Positions 1 to 4,729 of a DNA stretch of 38,114 bases are shown piece by piece. Within the stretch, counting starts at the first letter, position 1, and each line of letters opens with the position of its first letter. A program made the position numbers and the translations under genes. Source of the DNA: CG03 sp034660675 (GTDB taxonomy: Bacteria; CG03); NCBI GenBank assembly GCA_034660675.1, contig JAYEJT010000138.1:1-38114 (forward strand), read 5' to 3'. The notes below the pieces were generated by a model that was not told the origin of the DNA, ran no database searches, and saw only the letters and a program-made list of their open reading frames with translations.

Positions 1-1
1 A

Positions 2-235
2 TTCACCAGGTCGTACATGCGCGGTTTGTTTACCAAAGCAGGACTCGTTGATGTCCATGTGCATGTGGAAGGATGGATTGTCCCCAACAAGGCTCCCACT
101 TGGTGGATACCCATCGGTCGCACCCTTGGCCACACACCCCTTCGGATGCTCGGGTTCGATATTTGTTCCCTTGGCCATGTTGGAAGGTCGCGAGCTGAGG
201 TGGCGAACAAAGCCATCGACAGCGACGAGGAATAG
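2..235 (+). CDS. Partial protein, possible C-terminus of a SAM-dependent methyltransferase
   Basis: An open frame enters from the left edge and stops at 233-235. Its first residues (FTRSYMRGLFTKAGLVDVHV) resemble the late strand region of class I methyltransferases, where a 'LF..AGL.DV.V' pattern is common. The following residues (about 40) do not continue in a way I recognise, so the tail may be divergent or frameshifted. The stretch is GC-richer than the AT-rich cassettes after it. It may be the cargo of an upstream cassette. The family call rests on one short motif and is weak; it could be an unrelated hypothetical protein. Confidence 0.35.
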   Translation, partial: FTRSYMRGLFTKAGLVDVHVHVEGWIVPNKAPTWWIPIGRTLGHTPLRMLGFDICSLGHVGRSRAEVANKAIDSDEE

Positions 236-264
236 CGCGCCGCTTCACTCTGCGCCATTCCTCG
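226..264. repeat. Inverted repeat (hairpin) at the end of the first gene
   Basis: An 8-bp perfect arm (226-233 with 257-264) extends inward by a GCGC/GCGC pairing across a small bulge. It overlaps the stop codon of the partial first gene and has no T tract, so it is not a typical terminator. It may be the remains of an attC stem, but I find no paired AAC/GTT boxes at its ends. Confidence 0.5.
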
Positions 265-278
265 CGCGTCATGGCAGA

Positions 279-310
279 CGATAGGCCGACCGCAGGCGGT
301 CGGCCTATCG
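279..310. repeat. Perfect 15-bp inverted repeat with 2-base loop
   Basis: Arms 279-293 and 296-310 are exactly complementary and GC-rich (CGATAGGCCGACCGC and its complement). The stem extends outward through a GCAG/CTGC pairing with a two-base bulge. No T tract follows. A near-perfect cruciform of this size beside a cassette array fits the central hairpin of an attC, or a REP-like element. Confidence 0.7.
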
Positions 311-329
311 TGGCTGCGAACTGCGTTCT

Positions 330-358
330 CTGACAGTCCGCCTGCGGCGGCCTATCAG
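330..358. repeat. Second GC-rich hairpin, attC-stem-like
   Basis: Arms 330-342 and 346-358 pair at 11 of 13 positions around a TGC loop. Its outer sequence (CTGACAGT...CTATCAG) resembles the stem of the attC at 2043-2121 (CTGACTGT...CTATCAG). It may be a decayed attC that has lost its AAC/GTT boxes. Confidence 0.5.
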
Positions 359-542
359 CTCACTGAAGCCGACACTGTGGTGAGCAAGCTCACCTAACGG
401 TGCGGCTTATTTCTTCGCGGTCTTGTAAGCCCAATCTTTGATAGTAACAATTTCTCACAGCAATTCCTCCTTTCTTTCATTTTACTTTTTCTCTGTGAGT
501 GTTGCATTAAATTGCTGAGGCCGCCTAAATTTAGGAACTGAA

Positions 543-785
543 TTGCTATTATTATTTGCGGAAGCTTGGTTGCTTTGTGGCTTAGTTGGTCTACCAATAT
601 TTTGGATTTTAAAACTATTTCGAATAAAAGAAAAAGTCCGTTGGGGAATTACATTAACAATTATTATTGTTGGAACTCTTGCGATGCTTGGACTTGTGTT
701 ATTTAAATTCCATAACAACGGAGGGATTATAGACAATTTAATGTGGTCAAGTAATGAACGAGAATTAAGAACTTTTGGACCATAA
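543..785 (+). CDS. Small cassette-borne two-helix membrane protein
   Basis: 80 residues from a TTG start with an AGGA ribosome-binding site 8 bases upstream (about 532-535). Two hydrophobic segments are visible, at about residues 4-26 and 35-55, separated by a short basic loop. The last 20 residues are polar. No family is recognised. The stop codon lies only 5 bases before the attC at 791, the usual arrangement for cassette cargo, which supports it being a real gene. A longer opposite-strand frame over the same bases lacks this context. Function unknown. Confidence 0.5.
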   Translation: MLLLFAEAWLLCGLVGLPIFWILKLFRIKEKVRWGITLTIIIVGTLAMLGLVLFKFHNNGGIIDNLMWSSNERELRTFGP

Positions 786-790
786 TAATT

Positions 791-856
791 CTCTAACAAC
801 TTCATCCAGCCGACCAAAAAGCTGCGCTTTTTGGCGGCTTATCCCTAACGTTAGAA
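791..856 (+). other. attC-like recombination site A
   Basis: 5' box CTCTAAC (791-797) and 3' box GTTAGAA (850-856) pair through CTAAC/GTTAG. Between them AGCCGACCAAAAAGC pairs with GCTTTTTGGCGGCT around a TGC loop, leaving one unpaired A, which matches the extrahelical-base pattern of integron attC sites. Length 66 bp. It begins 5 bases after the upstream gene's stop. Confidence 0.75.
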
Positions 857-879
857 TCACAAAAAATATGCTTTTGCGG

Positions 880-907
880 TTGACATTAAATACCTACGTG
901 GTATAAT
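880..907 (+). promoter_or_regulatory. Promoter of brnTA
   Basis: -35 box TTGACA at 880-885, 16-base spacer, -10 box TATAAT at 902-907: both hexamers match the sigma-70 consensus exactly. It lies inside the cassette, just after attC A, so this toxin-antitoxin pair does not depend on an integron promoter. Transcription should begin near 914, a few bases before the BrnT start at 917. Confidence 0.85.
890..904. promoter_or_regulatory. Putative BrnA/BrnTA operator
   Basis: Inverted repeat ATACC (890-894) / GGTAT (900-904) with a 5-base centre, overlapping the -10 box of the brnTA promoter. BrnTA systems are autoregulated by the antitoxin or the complex, and a short palindrome over the -10 is where such binding would block polymerase. 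The palindrome is visible; the binding is inferred. Confidence 0.5.
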
Positions 908-916
908 ATGTATATC

Positions 917-1177
917 ATGGAATTTGAATTTGATCCGGAGAAGAGCAGAAGCAACAAGAGAAAGCATGCCATCGATTTTGTCGAGGCCCAGGCACTATGG
1001 GATGATCCTGACTTGATGGAAATTCCTATAAGAACTAGTGATGAACGGAGATTTTTGGTAATTGGGAGGGTTTCAGGAAAGCATTGGTCAGGAGTAATTA
1101 CTTATCGGCATGAAAAAATAAGGATTATTTCGGTGCGACGATCCAGAAAGGAGGAGATTGATATTTATGAAAGCTAG
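917..1177 (+). CDS. brnT: BrnT family toxin (RNase)
   Basis: 86 residues. The N-terminus EFEFDPEKSRSNKRKHAIDF is the BrnT signature, followed by the FxEA..LWDDP segment and a C-terminal VRRSRKEEIDIYE region typical of the family. BrnT proteins are RelE-fold ribonucleases that stop translation until bound by BrnA. I chose the ATG at 917 because the upstream in-frame ATG at 908 would lie before the expected transcription start. No ribosome-binding site precedes 917, so the message is probably leaderless. The 3' end overlaps brnA by 11 bases. Cassette position suggests it helps stabilise the array, as toxin-antitoxin pairs do in large integrons. Confidence 0.9.
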   Translation: MEFEFDPEKSRSNKRKHAIDFVEAQALWDDPDLMEIPIRTSDERRFLVIGRVSGKHWSGVITYRHEKIRIISVRRSRKEEIDIYES

Positions 1178-1394
1178 TGAATTCGAGAAGAGGTTTGATG
1201 ATGGCAAGGATATTTCCAGATACCTGGATATATCAAAAGCCAGAAGACTTGAGCAAGAGCAGAAAAGAGTGAATGTAGATTTTCCTGTCTGGATGATTCA
1301 CTTCTTAGATAAAGAAGCAAAACGTCTGGGTGTTCCCCGACAGTCCATCATTAAAGTCTGGATAGCAGAACGTCTGGCAAAAGCCTTATCTTAA
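1167..1394 (+). CDS. brnA: BrnA family antitoxin
   Basis: 75 residues. The C-terminal half (about residues 33-72, VNVDFPVWMIHFLDKEAKRL then the GVPRQSIIKVWIAERLA helix) is a ribbon-helix-helix DNA-binding domain of the BrnA/CopG type. The N-terminal half is polar and would wrap the toxin. The start is ATG 1167, served by a strong AAGGAGGAG site at 1148-1156; the in-frame TTG at 1158 is too close to it. BrnA should neutralise BrnT and repress the shared promoter at 880-907. Its stop is 9 bases before attC B, completing the cassette. Confidence 0.88.
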   Translation: MKASEFEKRFDDGKDISRYLDISKARRLEQEQKRVNVDFPVWMIHFLDKEAKRLGVPRQSIIKVWIAERLAKALS

Positions 1395-1403
1395 AATATC
1401 TGA

Positions 1404-1471
1404 TTCTAACCAGTCATTGCGCCCGACCAAAAAGCTGGAGCTTTTTGGTCAGGTGAGTTCTATCGTTGGCT
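1404..1471 (+). other. attC-like recombination site B
   Basis: 5' box TTCTAAC (1404-1410) and 3' box GTTGGCT (1465-1471). The stem core GACCAAAAAGC pairs perfectly over 11 bp with GCTTTTTGGTC around a 4-base loop, and the outer arms pair imperfectly (GCGCCC with AGGTGAG). Length 68 bp. The CGACCAAAAAGCT arm is shared with site A. Confidence 0.75.
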
Positions 1472-1490
1472 GTGAAAGGAAAAAGATAAA

Positions 1491-2048
1491 TTGAGTGATA
1501 GAAATAAGCGTGTGTGCCCGGTTGAAAGAGCGGGTGGCCTTGATAATAGAATTCGAAGATGGTTTCAAAATCCTCAGAAAATACTGAGACCCTATATTGA
1601 AAAAGGAATGACAGTATTAGATATTGGTTGCGGTCCAGGCTATTTCTCTATTGACATGGCTCAATTGGTTGGCAAATCAGGTCGAGTAATTGCCGCTGAT
1701 TTTCAGGAAGGGATGCTTCAGAAACTAAGAGACAAGATTCAAGGAACAGAACTTGAGCAACGTATCACACTGTATAAGTGCGAAGAGAACAAAATAAACG
1801 TGTCAGAGAATGTTGATTTCGTTCTGGTTTTCTACATGCTTCACGAAGTCCCAAATCAAGAAGAATTTCTTAATGAGATAGGATCAATACTAAAACCGAA
1901 TGGACAAATTTTCATAGCAGAACCACCATTCCATGTATCAAAGTCGGCCTTTGAAGAAACTATCAGAAAAGCCGAAAATGCTGGATTCACACTTTTAGAA
2001 AGGCCGAAGGTGTTACTTAACAAGACAGCAGTTTTGAAGAATGGCTAA
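1491..2048 (+). CDS. Class I SAM-dependent methyltransferase (cassette cargo)
   Basis: 185 residues from a TTG start with an AAAGGAAAAAG purine run just upstream (about 1475-1485). Motif I VLDIGCGPGYFS lies at about residues 43-54, the acidic end of strand 2 at VIAADFQEGML (about 64-74), the motif IV region at VDFVLVFYMLHEVPNQ (about 108-123), and a post-motif LKPNGQIFIAEP at about 133-144. It fits the Methyltransf_11/31 group, whose substrates range over small molecules, quinones and proteins; nothing here fixes the substrate. The stop codon is inside the 5' box of attC C, so the gene and recombination site are fused. Confidence 0.85.
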   Translation: MSDRNKRVCPVERAGGLDNRIRRWFQNPQKILRPYIEKGMTVLDIGCGPGYFSIDMAQLVGKSGRVIAADFQEGMLQKLRDKIQGTELEQRITLYKCEENKINVSENVDFVLVFYMLHEVPNQEEFLNEIGSILKPNGQIFIAEPPFHVSKSAFEETIRKAENAGFTLLERPKVLLNKTAVLKNG

Positions 2049-2121
2049 CCAAACGCTGCACCTGACTGTTACCCGCCGCCTTTCGGCGTCGGCTATCAGC
2101 AGGTGAATTTGAATGTTGGAT
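2043..2121 (+). other. attC-like recombination site C
   Basis: 5' box GGCTAAC (2043-2049, containing the stop codon of the methyltransferase) and 3' box GTTGGAT (2115-2121, exact match to GTTRRRY). Inner arms CACCTG and CAGGTG pair, and a GCCGCC/GGCG hairpin fills the centre. Length 79 bp. The CTGCACCTGAC...CAGGTGA layout is common in environmental cassette sites. Confidence 0.8.
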
Positions 2122-2145
2122 GCAGAAAGATAAAGGGGGATTATC

Positions 2146-2388
2146 ATGAGTATTGAGATGCTGGCCAAGTTCTTTATGTGGTGCACGATCTTGAACATGG
2201 GACTGCTGATGTTTTCATTTCTGATCTTGGCGTTCGCCGGTGATGTTGTGTACAGAATTCACAGCAAGTGGTTCCCCATGCCGAGGGAAACGTTTAACGT
2301 GGTGCTCTACTCTTTCATCGGCATGTACAAGATCCTTGTTTTTGTCTTCAACGTTGTGCCATGGGCAGTGCTGGCAATAATCAAGTGA
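2146..2388 (+). CDS. Two-helix membrane protein, DUF6868-like
   Basis: 80 residues from ATG 2146 with an AAAGGGGGA site at about 2132-2140. Hydrophobic helices lie at about residues 10-32 and 52-78. The connecting segment (VVYRIHSKWFPMPRETFNVV) and the C-terminal YKILVFVFNVVPW pattern match small proteins I recall being annotated as DUF6868. No function is known for that family. It sits between attC C and attC D and is therefore a complete cassette without a visible promoter of its own. Confidence 0.65.
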   Translation: MSIEMLAKFFMWCTILNMGLLMFSFLILAFAGDVVYRIHSKWFPMPRETFNVVLYSFIGMYKILVFVFNVVPWAVLAIIK

Positions 2389-2400
2389 GAAAGAAGGATC

Positions 2401-2464
2401 ATCCAACAACGAAATTGACTTTACTGCCGCATAGCGCGGCAAAAAATCATTTCAAGCGTTATGT
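2401..2464 (+). other. attC-like recombination site D (right end of array)
   Basis: 5' box ATCCAAC (2401-2407) is an exact RYYYAAC match; the 3' box GTTATGT (2458-2464) differs at one consensus position. GAAATTGACTTT pairs with AAAATCATTTC leaving two unpaired bases, and GCCGC/GCGGC forms the inner stem. Length 64 bp. No further cassette follows before the helicase gene. Confidence 0.8.
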
Positions 2465-2639
2465 GTAAGGGCTTTTAAGAAATTGAAAGTCAAAACCGGA
2501 AAGTTTCTGGAACCGGATTTGACAAAACAGAAAATTTAAGGATTTTTACCTCCCGGAGACATGCCGTATATCTTTTTGGGGTGTAATAGTGTATGCTTGT
2601 TAAAATTCAGAGTAAAGAGTAATTTGGAAAGAGGAGAGT

Positions 2640-4229
2640 ATGGAGAACAAAAAAACATTTAATGATTTGGGCCTTTCGGAGAATGCGCTGAAGGCGATAA
2701 ATAAAAAAGGATTTGAGGAGCCGACGCCCATTCAGGCGCTGACCATCCCTGTGATGCTGAGAGACGACACAAACATCATCGCTCAGGCTCAGACGGGCAC
2801 GGGCAAAACGGCGGCATTCGGTCTGCCGCTGATAGACATGGTGGACACGGATTCCAAAAAAGTGCAGGCGCTGATCCTGACGCCCACGAGAGAGCTGGCC
2901 ATTCAGGTGTCGGAGGAAATCAACTCGCTCAAAGGGAGCAGGGACGTCAGGGTGGTGCCGATTTACGGCGGCCAGTCCATCGATCAGCAGCTTCGCAGTC
3001 TGAGGAAAGGCGTGCATATTGTCGTCGGGACTCCCGGCAGGGTGATAGATCACCTTAACAGAAAGACGCTGAAGATAGAAAAAATTGATCACCTGATACT
3101 GGATGAGGCGGATGAAATGCTCAACATGGGCTTCATAGACGACATGGAAGAAATAATGAAGCACACGAATTCTGACAAAAGAACGCTTTTGTTTTCCGCA
3201 ACAATACCAAACAAGATAAAGAATCTTGCGCGCAAATACATGGACGGCTATGAGCTTCTCGCGGTTAAGAAAGAGAGGCTGATAACCAGCCTGACGGAGC
3301 AGATATATTTTGAGGTGAAAAAACATGACAAATTCGAGGCGCTGTGCAGAATAATTGATATTGAGGACGATTTTTACGCGCTGGTTTTCTGCAGAACAAA
3401 AAGCGATGTGGATTCTGTCTCGGCTCATTTAAAGGACAGGGGCTATGACGCGGAAGCCATTCACGGAGACATTTCGCAGTCGCAGAGGGAAAGAACTCTG
3501 GGGAAATTCAGGAACAAAAAAGTAAACATTCTTGTGGCGACGGATGTGGCGGCCCGCGGAATTGATGTTCAGAATCTCACCCACGTTATCAATTATTCTC
3601 TGCCGCAGGATCCTGAGTCGTATGTTCACCGGATAGGCCGCACGGGCAGGGCGGGGAAACAGGGGACAGCCATTACCTTTATTACCCCCAGCGAATATAA
3701 GAGGCTGATGTTCATACAGAGGTTCGCCAAGACGGATATTAAAAAAGCGAAAGTGCCGAATGTGGGCGACATAATTAAAGCCAAAAAGAAGAAGATATAC
3801 GATGATCTCGCCGCTATCCTTGAAGAAAAGGTTGATTCTAAATATTATGACTGGGCGGGTAGATTAATAGCAGATAGCGATCCCGCGGAAATATTGGGGG
3901 CCGTTCTTAATTATTGTTTTAAAGAAGAGCTCAATCCTGACACTTACGGTGTGATAAAAGATGTCCGATCAAAGGGAAAACAGCTTGATCAGCACGGCAA
4001 AGCGAGGCTTTTTGTCGCGCTCGGCAGGAAAGACAAGATTGACGCAAGAAAACTTGTTGAGCTTGTGAGGCGCAAAGTTTCAATTGAATCCCGGCAAATC
4101 AGAGATATACAGATTCTGGACAAATTTTCTTTTATGACCGTTCCTTTCGACAAGGCGGAGAAGATTATTGGCAGTTTCAAAAAGAAGGGCAGAAAGCCGC
4201 TGGTTTCCCACGTCAAAAAAAAGAGATAA
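2640..4229 (+). CDS. deaD: DEAD-box RNA helicase, DeaD/CsdA type
   Basis: 529 residues. ATP-dependent unwinding of RNA duplexes, usually in ribosome assembly and mRNA decay in the cytoplasm. Motifs are all intact: Q motif GFEEPTPIQ (24-32), Walker A AQTGTGKT (50-57), PTRELA (82-87), TPGR (131-134), DEAD (155-158), SAT (186-188), ARGID (305-309) and HRIGRTGR (330-337). The last 75 residues form a DbpA/CsdA-type RNA-binding domain (LFVALGRKDKID...) with a basic tail. The start has an AGAGGAGA site at about 2629-2637. A lone TTGACA at 2519-2524 lacks a good -10, so I do not assign a promoter. It is the first chromosomal gene after the cassette array and is convergent with lspA. Confidence 0.95.
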   Translation: MENKKTFNDLGLSENALKAINKKGFEEPTPIQALTIPVMLRDDTNIIAQAQTGTGKTAAFGLPLIDMVDTDSKKVQALILTPTRELAIQVSEEINSLKGSRDVRVVPIYGGQSIDQQLRSLRKGVHIVVGTPGRVIDHLNRKTLKIEKIDHLILDEADEMLNMGFIDDMEEIMKHTNSDKRTLLFSATIPNKIKNLARKYMDGYELLAVKKERLITSLTEQIYFEVKKHDKFEALCRIIDIEDDFYALVFCRTKSDVDSVSAHLKDRGYDAEAIHGDISQSQRERTLGKFRNKKVNILVATDVAARGIDVQNLTHVINYSLPQDPESYVHRIGRTGRAGKQGTAITFITPSEYKRLMFIQRFAKTDIKKAKVPNVGDIIKAKKKKIYDDLAAILEEKVDSKYYDWAGRLIADSDPAEILGAVLNYCFKEELNPDTYGVIKDVRSKGKQLDQHGKARLFVALGRKDKIDARKLVELVRRKVSIESRQIRDIQILDKFSFMTVPFDKAEKIIGSFKKKGRKPLVSHVKKKR

Positions 4230-4252
4230 ACAGCCGTGCCTGGCTTGTTTGT
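4228..4252. terminator. Possible bidirectional terminator between deaD and lspA
   Basis: AAACAGCC (4228-4235) pairs with GGCTTGTTT (4242-4250) with one bulged T and a 6-base loop. T-rich sequence follows on the plus strand, and a run of eight T follows further along on the minus strand. The genes are convergent with only 23 bases between stops, so a shared terminator is expected. Confidence 0.45.
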
Positions 4253-4729
4253 TTACTCTGATCGAGCGGGTTTTTTGCGGATAAATTCCAGATAGAAAAG
4301 AATAATTCCGCCTGTTGTCACCATGGCGTCGGCGACGTTGAAAATCGGCCAGGGGTTAAAAGGCGCAAAGCCGAGATTGAATTCCAGAAAATCACAGACG
4401 CTTCCGTAAATTACGCGGTCGTATATGTTTCCCGCAGCGCCTGCGGCAATAAGAGTCAGCGGCAGCAGCTCGCCGGGGTGATGTGTTTTCACAAAAAAAT
4501 AAACCAGCAGTGCGAATATGGCAAAACTTATGACAATGAAAAAAAAGTTGTTGCCCTGGGCCATCCCGAAAGCTATTCCCGTGTTGGTGATGTGGGTGAG
4601 ACGGAAGAATTTTCCTGCCACAGTTATGGAATCTCCGAGGCCGAGGTTTCCCCGTATAAGAAATTTTGAGAGACGGTCAATGGCAAAGCCCGCGGTGGCT
4701 ATGAAAATAAAAAGTTTTTTACTTTTCAA
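4253..4729 (-). CDS. lspA: Lipoprotein signal peptidase II
   Basis: 158 residues with four hydrophobic segments. It cleaves the signal peptide of prolipoproteins in the inner membrane after Lgt modification. The conserved blocks are present: TNTGIAFGM (about 48-56), AGNIYDRVIYGSVCDFLEF (about 99-117) and WPIFNVADAM (about 127-136). The catalytic Asp pair is probably Asp113 (VCDFL) and Asp134 (NVADA). The usual GGxLGN reads GAAGN, a mild variation. Its start overlaps the end of ileS by 11 bases, the classic ileS-lspA coupling. It is the last gene of the minus-strand operon. Confidence 0.95.
   Translation of the reverse strand: MKSKKLFIFIATAGFAIDRLSKFLIRGNLGLGDSITVAGKFFRLTHITNTGIAFGMAQGNNFFFIVISFAIFALLVYFFVKTHHPGELLPLTLIAAGAAGNIYDRVIYGSVCDFLEFNLGFAPFNPWPIFNVADAMVTTGGIILFYLEFIRKKPARSE

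Larger units (their letters stand above)
236..542. other. Gene-free, hairpin-rich stretch
   Basis: I find no convincing gene in these 307 bases. They hold the hairpins described above, a 6-bp GCTCAC/GTGAGC inverted repeat at about 359-386, and an ACCTAAC box at 391-397 matching the 5' attC box consensus RYYYAAC. I see no good GTTRRRY partner for that box at the expected distance; the nearest is GTTGCAT at about 501. From about 400 the sequence becomes AT-rich, like the cassettes that follow. Confidence 0.6.
1..2464 (+). mobile_element. Integron-type gene-cassette array (integrase not in window)
   Basis: Small plus-strand genes alternate with attC-like recombination sites, one site a few to about 15 bases after each stop codon (785, 1394, 2048 and 2388). 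The sites at 791-856, 1404-1471, 2043-2121 and 2401-2464 bound three complete cassettes: BrnT/BrnA, methyltransferase and DUF6868-like. The gene at 543-785 is a fourth whose left site is unclear. Genes read away from where attI and the integrase would lie, so these are predicted left of base 1; otherwise this is a CALIN. The right end is 2464, after which a chromosomal DEAD-box helicase starts at 2640. The left 400 bases have degenerate hairpins and no clean attC, so that boundary is uncertain. Confidence 0.75.

Noticed and set aside
391..507. A possible fifth attC between ACCTAAC (391-397) and GTTGCAT (about 501-507)
   Set aside because: The two boxes do not pair well and the 100 bases between them do not form a continuous stem; only an internal CTCACAG/CTGTGAG pairing is seen.
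482..817. A 111-residue minus-strand frame over the first cassette gene
   Set aside because: It would run into attC A and against the cassette orientation, and matches no family; the plus-strand two-helix protein has a ribosome-binding site and the right position.
2519..2548. TTGACA box upstream of the DEAD-box helicase as a promoter
   Set aside because: No acceptable -10 lies 16-18 bases downstream; the best candidates (ATTTTT, TTTTTA) are poor.
2607..3428. A 273-residue minus-strand frame opposite the helicase
   Set aside because: Covers the helicase motifs in antisense; composition rich in His, Arg and Phe typical of shadow frames.
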